64,000 nt of DNA from Pseudomonas chlororaphis. Its GTDB lineage: Bacteria > Pseudomonadota > Gammaproteobacteria > Pseudomonadales > Pseudomonadaceae. The notes beneath the pieces are model-generated. The model saw nothing but the letters and a program-made list of their open reading frames with translations. It was not told the origin of the DNA and made no database searches. A program made the translations under genes and the position numbers. Shown here in pieces: positions 25,689 to 34,965 of the stretch (position 1 is the first letter of the stretch; each line of letters opens with the position of its first letter). The DNA is taken from the NCBI RefSeq assembly GCF_001921865.1, contig NZ_MSCT01000006.1, forward strand, positions 264,057 to 328,056, given 5' to 3'.

Positions 25689-26627
25689 ATGAATCGCAAC
25701 GAACTGCGCAAGGCCGATATCAACCTGATGGTGGTGTTCGAAACCCTGATGCTCGAACGCAATGTGACCCGGGCGGCGGAGAAGCTGTTTCTCGGCCAGC
25801 CGACCATCAGTTCGGCGCTCAACCGGTTACGAGCGATTTTCAACGATCCGCTGTTCATTCGCGTCGGCCACCGGATGGAGCCGACCGCCCGCGCCGAGGA
25901 GTTGATCCAGCACCTGTCGCCGGCGCTGGACGCCTTGTCCCTGGCCTTGAGCCTGACCCGGGATTTCGACCCCGCCAGCAGCACCATGACCTTTCGCATC
26001 GGCCTTTCCGACGACGTCGAGTTCAGCCTGCTGCCGCCCCTGTTGCGGGCCTTGCGCCTGGAAGCGCCGAACGTCGTGTTCGTGGTGCAGCATGTCGATT
26101 ACTGGCGGGTCCCGGACCTGCTGGCCTCGGGCGACATCACCGTGGGCATCACCCAGACCCGCGAGCTGCCGGCCAATGCCAAGCGCAAGCTGTTGCGGCA
26201 TATCCGCCCCAGCGTGTTGCGCGCCGATGCCAGCGATACGCCGCTGACCCTCGACGAATACTGCTCCCGGCCCCATGTGCTGGTGTCGCCCACGGCCAAT
26301 GTCCGCGGGTTTGCCGACGACTGGCTGGCAGAGATCGGCCGGCAGCGCCAGGTGGTGCTGTCGGTGCCGCAGTACAGCGCGCTGCCGGCGCTGCTCGCGG
26401 GTACCGACATGATCGCCAGCCTGTCGGACTATGCCGCGGCGGCCATGGCCGCGTCAGGGCAACTGTTCCAGGAACCGTTCCCGTTCAAGACCCCGAACCT
26501 GGACCTGTCCATGGTCTGGCTCAGCCATGTCGACAGCGACCCGGCCGAACGTTGGTTGCGTTCGCGGCTGGAGACCTTCATGAGCGACCGTGAGCCGGGC
26601 GGGGCGGCCGTGCCCAAGGCGCTCTGA
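25689..26627 (+). CDS. LysR-family transcriptional regulator
   Basis: 312 residues from ATG 25689, which has GGAGAA about 9 bases upstream. The start MNRNELRKADINLMVVFETL and the helix-turn-helix NVTRAAEKLFLGQPTISSAL are of the NodD/NahR-like LysR branch, followed by the effector-binding fold (TFRIGLSDDVEFSLLPPLLR). It lies 79 bp after the tip adhesin on the same strand and may regulate that operon, though no target can be read. The effector is unknown. Confidence 0.85.
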   Translation: MNRNELRKADINLMVVFETLMLERNVTRAAEKLFLGQPTISSALNRLRAIFNDPLFIRVGHRMEPTARAEELIQHLSPALDALSLALSLTRDFDPASSTMTFRIGLSDDVEFSLLPPLLRALRLEAPNVVFVVQHVDYWRVPDLLASGDITVGITQTRELPANAKRKLLRHIRPSVLRADASDTPLTLDEYCSRPHVLVSPTANVRGFADDWLAEIGRQRQVVLSVPQYSALPALLAGTDMIASLSDYAAAAMAASGQLFQEPFPFKTPNLDLSMVWLSHVDSDPAERWLRSRLETFMSDREPGGAAVPKAL

Positions 26628-26713
26628 ACTGCGCCGCGAGAGGCTTTGCTGTGTCTGCTGGCGGTGCCGCAGGATTTCTGCGAAAGCCGGCCAGCGCGCG
26701 GCAGGGCCTGCGT

Positions 26714-27652
26714 CTATAGCAGGCCCTGTTGCGCACAGACCTTGACCACCTGCTCGCGAAACCAGGTGTTGGCGCTGTCCTGGTCGGTGCGTTCGCTCCA
26801 TTGCATGTCCAGGGTGAACCCCGGCAGGCCGTTGGGCGCTTCGCAATGGCTGAACACCGCGTCGTTGGTCAGCAGCGCCTGGACGCGCCGCGGCAGGGTC
26901 AGGATGAAGTCGGTGCCGGTGATCATTTTCAGCGCTGCGCTGTAGCTGTTGGAGCGCGCGACGATCTGCCGCCGGTGGGCCTGGCGGGTCAGCCAGCCGT
27001 CGACCATGTTGGTGGTCGAGGTCCAGGGCGTGGGGTAGACATGCCGCCGCTCGATGAACGCCTGCAGGCTGAAACGCGGCTCCAGCGGCGGCGTCGCGCG
27101 TTTGTCGAAGACGCACACCAGGTCGTCCTCGAGCAGCATCTGCGACTTGAGGTCGGCGTGGCTGTGGTGAAAGTTCGGGCCGAAGCAGATCACCAGGTCC
27201 AGGCTGCCGTCGCGCAGTTCGTCGGCGGGGATGTCGGTTTCCAGCTTGTGCACGTTGACCGTCACCGGCAGGTCGGCGAAGTCGAAGCCCTTGAGCAGCC
27301 GCGGCAGGATCAGCAGCTCGAAGTATTCCGGCGCGCAGATATTGAAGGTCACGGCCTCGCGGGTCGGGTCGAAAGCCTGGGCCCCGGAGTGGCACAGGTT
27401 GATGCTGTCGAGAATCTTCAGCACGTGGCTGTACATGGTGGTGGCTTTGTAGGTCGGACGCATCCCGGTGCGGGTGTTGATGAACAGTTCGTCCTCGAAG
27501 CCGGTGCGCAGTTTTTTCAGGCAGTAGCTGACGGTCGACTGGCTGACGCACAGGGTTTCGGAGACCCCGGTCACACTGCTTTGCTCGTACACGGCGACGA
27601 ACACCATCAGGTCCTGCATGTCGAGCTTTCTAAGCAAGTTGCTGTTCAGCAT
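26714..27652 (-). CDS. LysR-family transcriptional regulator
   Basis: 312 residues from ATG 27652; the longer open frame to 27835 lacks homology. MLNSNLLRKLDMQDLMVFVA and VTGVSETLCVSQSTVSYCL form the winged helix-turn-helix; the effector domain starts at EAVTFNICAPEYFELLILPR. Same NodD-like branch as the previous gene, and the two are convergent. Targets unknown; it lies downstream of, and on the same strand as, the cynX transporter, 187 bp away, but is probably independent. Confidence 0.83.
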   Translation of the reverse strand: MLNSNLLRKLDMQDLMVFVAVYEQSSVTGVSETLCVSQSTVSYCLKKLRTGFEDELFINTRTGMRPTYKATTMYSHVLKILDSINLCHSGAQAFDPTREAVTFNICAPEYFELLILPRLLKGFDFADLPVTVNVHKLETDIPADELRDGSLDLVICFGPNFHHSHADLKSQMLLEDDLVCVFDKRATPPLEPRFSLQAFIERRHVYPTPWTSTTNMVDGWLTRQAHRRQIVARSNSYSAALKMITGTDFILTLPRRVQALLTNDAVFSHCEAPNGLPGFTLDMQWSERTDQDSANTWFREQVVKVCAQQGLL

Positions 27653-27838
27653 CGGTTCCGTCTCGTTGGGCACCTCGCGCCGGTCGCGCGTAAACTCGCC
27701 AGATGCTAACGGAACGATCGTCCTAATTGAATCCTCGGGCCGGGGTTTCGCGGACAGCCAGGGGACAAATAATTCCGAGAACACGACCTGCGCGCAATGG
27801 CGCGGCGTGTCCCTTGGTTGGCGCCCCCGGCTCATGGG

Positions 27839-29023
27839 TCATGGGAAGTGCCGATGGTAGTGCCGAGGATCGAAGCGCAGGACCATCAGGATCATCAGCA
27901 GCATGACCGCGGTAAGCGCCCACCAGGCGCCCTCGAAACTGCCCAGGCGGTCGCGGATCATCCCGGCGAGCAGCGGCGACATGCCGGCGATCAGGTAGCC
28001 GATGCCTTGCACGAAGGCGGTCAGCCCGCCGGCGCGGCGCGGGTTGTCCAGGTGGTCGAGGGCGACGATCAGGCTCATGGGAAACAACCCGCCGATGCCC
28101 AGGCCGAGCAGGCACGGCCAGAGCAGGCTCGGCTGCCGGGGGCTGAGGATCAGCCCGCAGAAACCGACGACGATCAACAGCAGCAGCGCGACCAGCACCA
28201 GGCGCCGGTCGCGGCTGCGGTTGGCGATGGCCGGGGTGGCCAGGCCCGAGACCACCTCCATGGCGGTAAGCAGGCCCAGCAGCAGGCCGGCGTCCTGCTC
28301 GCTCCAGCCCAGCTCCACGTAATAGGGAGCCAGCCAGGCCAGCACACAGGTGTAGGACGCCGTGCCCAGGCCGAAGAAGATTGCCAGCAGCCAGGCGCGG
28401 CGGTTGCCAGCGAACGATTCGTGGCGGGTCGCGCTGCCCGGCAGCCTTGGCAGGGCCGCCCGTTGCGCGGACCAGAACAGCAACGCCAGTACCGCCAGCG
28501 CCGCCCAGATCGCCAGGCCCAGGCGCCAGCTGCCGGTGCGGTTCATCACCAGCGGCGCGAAGGACGCCGCGACGGCCGCGCCGCCCATGATCGAGGTGAC
28601 GTACAGGCCCATGAACAGCGAGACGTTGTCGGCAAAACGCGACTTGATCAGCGCCGGCATCAGCGCCTGGATCAGGGCGATGCCGATGCCGGCGAACACG
28701 GCGCTGACAATCAGCCCGGTAGCCGAATCGAGGAACAGCCGCGCCACGGTCGCGACGCCAATGACCAGCAGCGAAACCACCACGCTGCGGTGCTCGCCCA
28801 GGTACTGGCCGATCCGCATGCCGAAGAACATCGCCAGGCCCATGGCCATGACCGGCAGCATGGTCAGCAACGCGGCGCCGCTGAAACTCAGGGCGATATC
28901 GCCGCGGATGCCGGACAGCAGGGGGCCGACGGCGGCCATCGAGGGCCGCAGGTTCAGGGCCACCAGGATCACGCTGAGCATCAGCCAGAAAGCGGGGCGG
29001 GTTGTTGCGCGAGCGTTTTCCAT
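27839..29023 (-). CDS. cynX: MFS transporter, CynX/NimT family
   Basis: 394 residues with about twelve predicted membrane helices. NLRPSMAAVGPLLSGIRGDI early in the protein is the CynX/NimT signature. CynX is linked by context to cyanate or related anion transport; here it is downstream of carbonic anhydrase and cyanase genes on the same strand, which supports that role. The gap to cynS (204 bp) holds a REP element. AAGG precedes the ATG. Confidence 0.8.
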   Translation of the reverse strand: MENARATTRPAFWLMLSVILVALNLRPSMAAVGPLLSGIRGDIALSFSGAALLTMLPVMAMGLAMFFGMRIGQYLGEHRSVVVSLLVIGVATVARLFLDSATGLIVSAVFAGIGIALIQALMPALIKSRFADNVSLFMGLYVTSIMGGAAVAASFAPLVMNRTGSWRLGLAIWAALAVLALLFWSAQRAALPRLPGSATRHESFAGNRRAWLLAIFFGLGTASYTCVLAWLAPYYVELGWSEQDAGLLLGLLTAMEVVSGLATPAIANRSRDRRLVLVALLLLIVVGFCGLILSPRQPSLLWPCLLGLGIGGLFPMSLIVALDHLDNPRRAGGLTAFVQGIGYLIAGMSPLLAGMIRDRLGSFEGAWWALTAVMLLMILMVLRFDPRHYHRHFP

Positions 29024-29130
29024 CAGCAGGCCTTGAAGGGGGCAGGTGCTGATTAGGCAGGTGCCGGCGCAAGGCCGGCAAATCAGAAAGTCGGTGGCGG
29101 TATCTAAAAATCAAATACCCGATACCGCCC

Positions 29131-29219
29131 CCTGTAGGAGCGAGCTTGCTCGCGATAGCCGCGCAGCGGCGGGGGACCCGACACCGCGCGTCATCGGCGC
29201 GGATTTATCGCGAGCCAGG
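29131..29219. repeat. REP palindrome pair
   Basis: gtaggagcgagcttgctcgc at 29134-29153 followed by an inverted relative (ggatttatcgcgagccaggg, 29200-29219). This is the extragenic palindrome common in fluorescent pseudomonads, in the cynX-cynS gap. Confidence 0.75.
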
Positions 29220-29227
29220 GAAGGCGA

Positions 29228-29698
29228 TCAGAACGGCTTGGTCGGCAGGTACTTGCCATCCAGGGTGATCACTGCGCGCGAGCCGCCTTCCGGGTCTTCG
29301 ACTTTCTGGATGTCGAGCTTGAAGTTGATGGCGCTGATGATGCCGTCGCCGAATTGCTCGTGGACCAGCGCCTTGAGGGTCGAACCGTAGACCTGGAGCA
29401 TTTCGTAGAAGCGGTACACGGTCGGGTCGGTGGGGATGCCGCCCGGGATGCTGCCGCGCGACGGAATGCTTTGCAGCAGGCGGCTGGCGTCCTGGTCCAG
29501 GCCGAGCTTGGCGCAGACCAACTCGGCGGCCGCTGCCGGCAGGGCGTGCTGGCCGAGCAGGGCGGCGGTGACGAATGCCAGGCTCAGCCCGGTGCCGTCG
29601 GCGAGCTGTTGCCACGACAGGTCCTTGCGCGCCTTGGCATCGATGATGGTGTCGGCCAGGGCCAGGCGTGGGGCTTGGGCGAATTGCGATTGCAGCAT
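29228..29698 (-). CDS. cynS: Cyanase (cyanate hydratase)
   Basis: 156 residues, exactly the classic cyanase length, from ATG 29698 with GAGGAA upstream. It converts cyanate plus bicarbonate to ammonia and carbon dioxide. The catalytic residues fall at their canonical numbers: Arg96 and Glu99 in YRFYEM and Ser122 in GIISAIN. The N-terminal half is a helical helix-turn-helix-like domain, the C-terminal half the dimerising beta domain. It pairs with carbonic anhydrase 49 bp upstream, which regenerates bicarbonate. Confidence 0.97.
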   Translation of the reverse strand: MLQSQFAQAPRLALADTIIDAKARKDLSWQQLADGTGLSLAFVTAALLGQHALPAAAAELVCAKLGLDQDASRLLQSIPSRGSIPGGIPTDPTVYRFYEMLQVYGSTLKALVHEQFGDGIISAINFKLDIQKVEDPEGGSRAVITLDGKYLPTKPF

Positions 29699-29747
29699 GT
29701 CGAGTTCCTCGTTGGGGATGGTGAAACCGTTGTTGAAAAAGCCGCGC

Positions 29748-30407
29748 TCAAGCCGCGTGTCGCGGTTTGCCGGCCAGGGCGCAGGTGTGTGGGTACTCGG
29801 CCAGGGGCACGAAAGCCTGGCTTGGGCCGTCCAGTGCGGCAATGCCGCCGCTTTCGATGTCGTAGACCCAGCCGTGCAGGTTCAGCCGGCCTTGTTCCAG
29901 GGCCAGGGCGATGGCCGGATGCGTCTTCAGGTTAGCCAATTGGGCGATCACGTTTTCCCGCACCAGGGCATCCAGGCAGGCCTGGGCCGAGGCGTGCTGG
30001 CGAGCGGCGTTGACCACCCTGGCCGACTCGGCGTGGCGCAGCCAGTTGGCGACGGCCGGCAGGTGGTCCAGGCAGGTGCAGTTGGCGATGGCGGTCATGG
30101 CGCCGCAGTCCGAATGCCCGCAGATCACAATGTCGCCGACCCCGAGCACCGCCACCGCGTACTCCACGCTGGCCGAGACGCCGCCGGGTTCCGGCCCGTA
30201 GGAGGGCACGATATTGCCGGCGTTACGGATCACGAACAGGTCGCCAGGCTCCTGCTGGGTCAGCAGTTCCGGCACCACGCGGCTGTCGGAGCAGGTGACG
30301 AACAGGGTGCTGGGGGTGTGGCGGGTGGCCAGTTGCTTGAACAGCGCGCTGCGTTGCGGAAAGGCTTCGCGCTGGAATTTGAGAAAGCCGTCGATGATGG
30401 CCTGCAT
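29748..30407 (-). CDS. cynT: Beta-class carbonic anhydrase of the cyanate operon
   Basis: 219 residues from ATG 30407, chosen for the AAGGAG nine bases upstream. Zinc ligands Cys39, His98 and Cys101 appear in VTCSDSR and CGHSDCG, with the Asp41/Arg43 dyad. It hydrates carbon dioxide to supply bicarbonate for cyanase and retain carbon. First gene of the cynT-cynS-cynX unit, divergent from cynR. Confidence 0.95.
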   Translation of the reverse strand: MQAIIDGFLKFQREAFPQRSALFKQLATRHTPSTLFVTCSDSRVVPELLTQQEPGDLFVIRNAGNIVPSYGPEPGGVSASVEYAVAVLGVGDIVICGHSDCGAMTAIANCTCLDHLPAVANWLRHAESARVVNAARQHASAQACLDALVRENVIAQLANLKTHPAIALALEQGRLNLHGWVYDIESGGIAALDGPSQAFVPLAEYPHTCALAGKPRHAA

Positions 30408-30477
30408 GGTGGTTCTCCTTGCATCGCTGAGGGCACAAGGATGGAAAATTTCAGCTATAGGGTCCAAGACTGGCTTG

Positions 30478-30492
30478 TTATGCTTTCCATAA
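30478..30492. promoter_or_regulatory. Candidate CynR operator
   Basis: TTATGCTTTCCATAA is a perfect TTATG-N5-CATAA dyad of the LysR T-N11-A type, placed in the 123-bp gap between the divergent cynT and cynR genes. A second inverted pair, ctatagg at 30455 and cctatag at 30499, surrounds it. Assigned by form and position only. Confidence 0.5.
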
Positions 30493-30530
30493 GCACTGCC
30501 TATAGTTGAGCGCCTCGCTCAGGAGACAAC

Positions 30531-31421
30531 ATGCTGCTGCGTCATATCCGTTACCTGCTGGCAGTGGCCGACCATGGCAACTTCACCCGCGCCGCCGAAG
30601 CCTTGCATGTGTCCCAGCCGACGCTGTCGCAACAGATCCGGCAACTGGAGGACAGCCTCGGTGCGCCGCTGTTCGATCGTTCGGGGCGCACGGTGCGCCT
30701 GACCGACGCCGGCGAGGCCTACGCGCGGCACGCGCGCCTGGCCCTGCAAGACTTGCAGGCCGCCCAGCGCGCCATGCACGACGTGCAGGATCTGCAGCGC
30801 GGCTCGTTGCGCCTGGGCATGACCCCGACCTTCACCGCTTACTTGGCGGGCCCGCTGCTGAGCCGTTTCAACCAGCGTTATCCAGGCATCGCCCTGAGCG
30901 TCGAGGAGATGAGCCAGGACCAGCTGGAAGCGGCCCTGGCCGAAGACCGCCTGGACCTGGGGATCGCCTTTGCCGGGCAGCACCTGCCGGACATCGACAG
31001 CCAGCGCCTGTTCGAGGAGCGTCTGAGCCTGATGGTCAGCCGCGAGCACCACCCCGAGGCGCCGCCAGGGCTGACGGCGGCGGAGCTGGAGCGCCAGTCG
31101 CTGGTGCTGCTCAGCGGCGATTTCGCCACTCGCCGGCATATCGAGGGTTACTGCCGCGAGCAGGGCATTGCGCCGCGGATCGCCATCGAAGCCAACTCCA
31201 TCGGCGCGATTGTCGAGATCGTCCGCCGCGGGCTGCTGGCGACCATCCTGCCGCTGGCCATTACCGAGGAGCAGCCGGGGCTGCGGCCGCTGGACCTGCA
31301 ACCGGCCCTGGCGCCGCGCAGCGTGGTCATGCTCGGGCGCAAGGGTGCTTATCGCAGCGCCGCCTGCCAGGCGTTTCGCGAATTGTTGACGGCTCAGGGC
31401 GAGGGCGCGGCCAACCACTGA
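30531..31421 (+). CDS. cynR: LysR-family activator CynR
   Basis: 296 residues. MLLRHIRYLLAVADHGNFTR and HVSQPTLSQQIRQLEDSLGA are the CynR-type helix-turn-helix, followed by a two-lobe effector domain. CynR activates the cyn genes in response to cyanate. It is divergent from cynT, the classical arrangement, with CAGGAG before the start. Its last 28 bases overlap the convergent PheC-like gene. Confidence 0.9.
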   Translation: MLLRHIRYLLAVADHGNFTRAAEALHVSQPTLSQQIRQLEDSLGAPLFDRSGRTVRLTDAGEAYARHARLALQDLQAAQRAMHDVQDLQRGSLRLGMTPTFTAYLAGPLLSRFNQRYPGIALSVEEMSQDQLEAALAEDRLDLGIAFAGQHLPDIDSQRLFEERLSLMVSREHHPEAPPGLTAAELERQSLVLLSGDFATRRHIEGYCREQGIAPRIAIEANSIGAIVEIVRRGLLATILPLAITEEQPGLRPLDLQPALAPRSVVMLGRKGAYRSAACQAFRELLTAQGEGAANH

Positions 31422-32173
31422 TCGACCACGCCCTTATAGAAGCCGGTGGCCTTGCTCAAGTGCAGCCACTGGTCGACGTAGCTTTTCCAGGCGACGTCGT
31501 CGCGCGGCAGCAGGAAGGCTTTTTCGCTGTATTGCAGGTACTGCTCGGGGTTCACCGCACAGAGCCCGGGCTTGAGTTTTTGCTGGAAGCGCGCTTCGGA
31601 GGCATCGGTGATCATCACGTCGGCCTTGTTCTCCAGCAGTTGCTCGAAGATGGTCACGTTGTCGGCGAACAGGGTCAGGTTGGCCTTGGGCAGATGGGCG
31701 CGGGCGAAGACCTCGTTGGTGCCGCCCGGCGGCTCGATCAGGCGCACCGACGGCTGGTTGATCTGCTCGACGCTCTGGTAGCGCTGCTTGTCCGCGCAAC
31801 GCACCAGGGGGATCTTCCCGTCGACGCCCAGGGTGTCGCTGAAGAAGGCTTTCTTCTGCCGTTCCAGGGACACCGAAATACCGCCCACGGCGATATCGCA
31901 TTGCGCGAGGAAGTCCGGCATCAGGGTTTTCCAACGGGTCTTCACCCACTTCACCTCGACCCCCAGGCTTTGCGCCAGGGACTGCGCCATGGCGATGTCG
32001 ATGCCTTCGTAGGCGCCGTCCGGGCGCAGGTAGGTGTAGGGCTTGTAGTCGCCGGTGGTGCAGACGTTCAGGTGTCCGCGTTCGATCACCTGGTCCAGGT
32101 GCGAGGTCGTTGGCGCGGCGAATGCCGGGGCGCCTAGGGTCAGCAGCGAGCAGAAAAGAAGGCGGGCTTTCAT
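31394..32173 (-). CDS. pheC: Periplasmic cyclohexadienyl dehydratase-like protein (PheC family)
   Basis: 259 residues from ATG 32173 (AAGGA upstream), with signal peptide MKARLLFCSLLTLGAPAFA. The fold is that of a periplasmic solute-binding protein, and several blocks match PheC of P. aeruginosa: TTGDYKPYTY, SGIS-type GGISVSLERQ, PPGGTNEVFARA and ADVMITDASEARFQQKL. PheC converts prephenate or arogenate to phenylpyruvate or phenylalanine outside the cytoplasm. The alternative is an amino-acid ABC binding protein, but no permease or ATPase gene is adjacent. Confidence 0.72.
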   Translation of the reverse strand: MKARLLFCSLLTLGAPAFAAPTTSHLDQVIERGHLNVCTTGDYKPYTYLRPDGAYEGIDIAMAQSLAQSLGVEVKWVKTRWKTLMPDFLAQCDIAVGGISVSLERQKKAFFSDTLGVDGKIPLVRCADKQRYQSVEQINQPSVRLIEPPGGTNEVFARAHLPKANLTLFADNVTIFEQLLENKADVMITDASEARFQQKLKPGLCAVNPEQYLQYSEKAFLLPRDDVAWKSYVDQWLHLSKATGFYKGVVDQWLAAPSP

Positions 32174-32424
32174 ACGGTCGGTCCTTGAGGGCGAGGGGAG
32201 AGGCCGGAGGCGCTCCATTATTTGCGCCCGACCGACACGGGGCAAGGCGCGTCGTATGCCGGGTTTGCCGGGAAAGTTTTGGCAAAGGGCCATGCCAACT
32301 ATTTGTTGGCTTCTTTTTCACGAAACGTTGATGGTCGGCTACCTAAAGTTCGTGACGTCGTGGGAAGTCATTCAATAGCTGGCTTGTTGCCGACGCACTT
32401 CTTTCAAGGAACAAGCAGATCGTC

Positions 32425-34074
32425 ATGTTCAATATCAAACCCCTGCGTCCCGAATGGGTGACGCTGATTGCCTGCGCCTTTTTATTGCTCGGTTGCAACT
32501 TTGTGTTGTGGCAGCACCTGTTCAGCATCACCAGTTCAGACGCCTCTGGCATCGCCATGCGCGTGGCCTTCGGGGTGATGATCTTCTGTGCCTTCAATAT
32601 CATCCTGACCTGGCTGGCGTTTCGCCGGGTACTTAAGCCGGTGCTGATTCTGTTATTCATGGTCAGTGCTGGCGTGGCCTATTTCATGAGCCAGTACGGG
32701 GTCTTGATCGACGCCGGAATGTTTCGCAACTTCGCCGAGACCAATGCCACGGAAGTGCGCGGCTTACTGTCGCTGAAGTTGCTCGGTTATATCCTGCTAT
32801 TGGGCGTCTTGCCTTCCTGGTTAGTGTGGAAGACTCCAGTTAGTTATCGCCGCTGGCACCGCGAGTTGTTAAGCAAGTTGCTGGTTTCCTTGTTGTCGGC
32901 GGCGGCCATCGGCGGGGTGGCCCTGGCCAACTACCAGGGGCTGGCGTCGCTGTTTCGCAACCACCACGAACTGCGCTTGATGATAGTGCCGAGCAACTAT
33001 GTGGGGGCTTCCATCGGCTACCTGCGCGAGCAGGTGGTGTCGGCGCGCCAGCCATTCGTCAAGATCGGCGAAGACGCCCAGCGCAATCCGACCTGGCAGG
33101 GGCATGCGCGCAAATCGCTGACGGTGCTGGTGGTCGGCGAAAGTGCCCGGGCCGAAAACTTCGGCATCCTGGGCTACGAGCGCGACACCACACCGAAACT
33201 CAGCCAGGAACAAGGCCTGATCGCCTTCACCGACGTGACCTCCTGTGGCACCGAGACCGCGGTGTCTGTGCCTTGCATGTTCTCCGACATGGGGCGCAAG
33301 AACTACGACGCCGCCAAGGCCAGGAACAGCGAGGGGCTGCTGGACGTGCTCAAGCGTGCCGGGATCGACGTGATCTGGCGGGACAACCAGTCCGGCTGCA
33401 AGGGCACTTGCGACCGGGTCACCCTCGACGACGTCAGCAACCTCAAGGACCCGGCGCTTTGCGCCAACAGCGAATGCCGCGACGAGATCCTGCTGCAGGG
33501 CCTGCAGCATTTTATCGATACTCTGGACAAGGACACCGTGCTGGTCCTGCACCAGATGGGCAGCCACGGTCCAGAGTACTTCAAGCGTTATCCCAAGGAG
33601 TACGAGCGCTTCACCCCGGTGTGCCAGAGCAATGCCCTGAACAATTGCAGCCGCGAGAGCATCGTCAACGGTTACGACAACACCCTGGTGTACACCGACC
33701 ATGTGCTGTCGACCCTGATCGACCTGCTGCGCCGCAACCAGGAGAAGGTCGATACCGCCATGCTCTACCTGTCGGACCACGGCGAGTCCCTGGGCGAATA
33801 CAACCTGTTCCTGCATGGCACGCCCTACATGCTCGCGCCGTCGCAGCAAAAACATGTGGCGATGCTGGCCTGGTTCTCGGACAGCTATCAGAAGGCGTTC
33901 TCGGTGGACACCCATTGCCTGCAACAGAGCCGGGAAAAACCGCTGAGCCAGGACAACCTGTTCCATTCGATGCTCGGGCTGCTGGAGGTCGACAGCCAGG
34001 TGTACAAGCCTGGCCTGGACCTGTTCGCCGGCTGTCGCGGCAGCGTGGTCGACGGCGTGCTGGCGCGGCAATGA
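32425..34074 (+). CDS. eptA: Lipid A phosphoethanolamine transferase
   Basis: 549 residues. Five N-terminal membrane helices (about 10-180) carry the enzyme in the inner membrane, and the periplasmic sulfatase-like domain follows. Catalytic features: VVGESARAENFG with the metal glutamate, the nucleophile Thr278 in SCGTETAVSVPCMFS, and SDHGESLGE plus a late LHGTPY. It adds phosphoethanolamine to lipid A and lowers affinity for cationic peptides. No two-component pair is adjacent. A lipid A hydroxylase is also present at 56431. Confidence 0.93.
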   Translation: MFNIKPLRPEWVTLIACAFLLLGCNFVLWQHLFSITSSDASGIAMRVAFGVMIFCAFNIILTWLAFRRVLKPVLILLFMVSAGVAYFMSQYGVLIDAGMFRNFAETNATEVRGLLSLKLLGYILLLGVLPSWLVWKTPVSYRRWHRELLSKLLVSLLSAAAIGGVALANYQGLASLFRNHHELRLMIVPSNYVGASIGYLREQVVSARQPFVKIGEDAQRNPTWQGHARKSLTVLVVGESARAENFGILGYERDTTPKLSQEQGLIAFTDVTSCGTETAVSVPCMFSDMGRKNYDAAKARNSEGLLDVLKRAGIDVIWRDNQSGCKGTCDRVTLDDVSNLKDPALCANSECRDEILLQGLQHFIDTLDKDTVLVLHQMGSHGPEYFKRYPKEYERFTPVCQSNALNNCSRESIVNGYDNTLVYTDHVLSTLIDLLRRNQEKVDTAMLYLSDHGESLGEYNLFLHGTPYMLAPSQQKHVAMLAWFSDSYQKAFSVDTHCLQQSREKPLSQDNLFHSMLGLLEVDSQVYKPGLDLFAGCRGSVVDGVLARQ

Positions 34075-34158
34075 AGCCTTGAGCGGCGTTCGACCTTTTT
34101 TTCACGACCCGGGCTGTAAGCTGTTTTCCATCCGCTACCTACAAGAGCCAGCACCTCC

Positions 34159-34842
34159 ATGTCCGCGCACCCGCCATCCCCTATCGAGCTTGAGTTCGCC
34201 AGGCGCTACGACCAGGCGCACGCGCGCGTCTGCGGCGACGAACGTCCGCTCGGGCTGGGGCGGCGGTTGTCGTTGTGGCGGGACGAACGCCTGGTTCGCC
34301 GGGCGTTGAAGGTGGCGGGCGAGCCGGGCCTGATCCTGGACGTGGCCTGCGGCGCCGGGCGTTTCTGGCCGGTGCTGGGCGAACACGGCAACCGGGTGAT
34401 CCTGGCGGCGGACCCGTCCCAGGACATGCTCACTCATGCCCGGACCCATCACCCGAGCAGCCTGCTCAACCGGGTCAGGACCTTTCAGAGCTCGTCGTTC
34501 AGCATCGGCCTGTCGGCCAATGCGGTGGACTGCATCGTCTGCCTGCAACTGTTCCCCCACGTCGCCAGCAGCGAAGCGCGCCTGGCGTTGCTGCGCGAAT
34601 TCCACCGGGTCAGCCGCGACTCGGTGATCCTGGCGGTGCGTATCGACAGTCGTTTCAAGGCCGTACAGGACTGGCTGCCGGGCAACAGCGCCCTGCAACT
34701 GCAACCGGTAGCGCGGGTGCCGATCAGCAGGGCAGGGATAGAGAGCGAGTTCAAGGACGCCGGGTTCGAGGTGCTCAGCCACCAGGATTTCATTCCCGGC
34801 TGTGCCGCGTGGCGGGTCTACGTCCTGCGCAAACAGGGCTAG
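34159..34842 (+). CDS. SAM-dependent methyltransferase
   Basis: 227 residues of the class I methyltransferase fold. The SAM-binding motif I is ILDVACGAGRFWPVLG, motif II acidic residue sits in LAADPSQDML, and a later motif is CIVCLQLFPHV. An N-terminal basic helix (RRLSLWRDERLVRRALK) precedes it. The substrate cannot be read; members of this group are often annotated only as class I methyltransferases. It lies between eptA and rnd on the same strand. Confidence 0.78.
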   Translation: MSAHPPSPIELEFARRYDQAHARVCGDERPLGLGRRLSLWRDERLVRRALKVAGEPGLILDVACGAGRFWPVLGEHGNRVILAADPSQDMLTHARTHHPSSLLNRVRTFQSSSFSIGLSANAVDCIVCLQLFPHVASSEARLALLREFHRVSRDSVILAVRIDSRFKAVQDWLPGNSALQLQPVARVPISRAGIESEFKDAGFEVLSHQDFIPGCAAWRVYVLRKQG

Positions 34843-34965
34843 CTGCCCGCTCCCGGACTATTCTTGTGGCCCGGGTGCCGATTTCGCGCAGGCTCTTGTC
34901 GAGTGAATGCTCAGAAATCGCCTAGGGCGATATATACTGCGCGCCATTCTTCAAGGGAGAGCCGT

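Noticed and set aside
30506..32137. 543-codon frame overlapping cynR and the PheC-like gene
   Set aside because: It is out of frame with both genes, which have motifs and signal peptides; no homology is visible.
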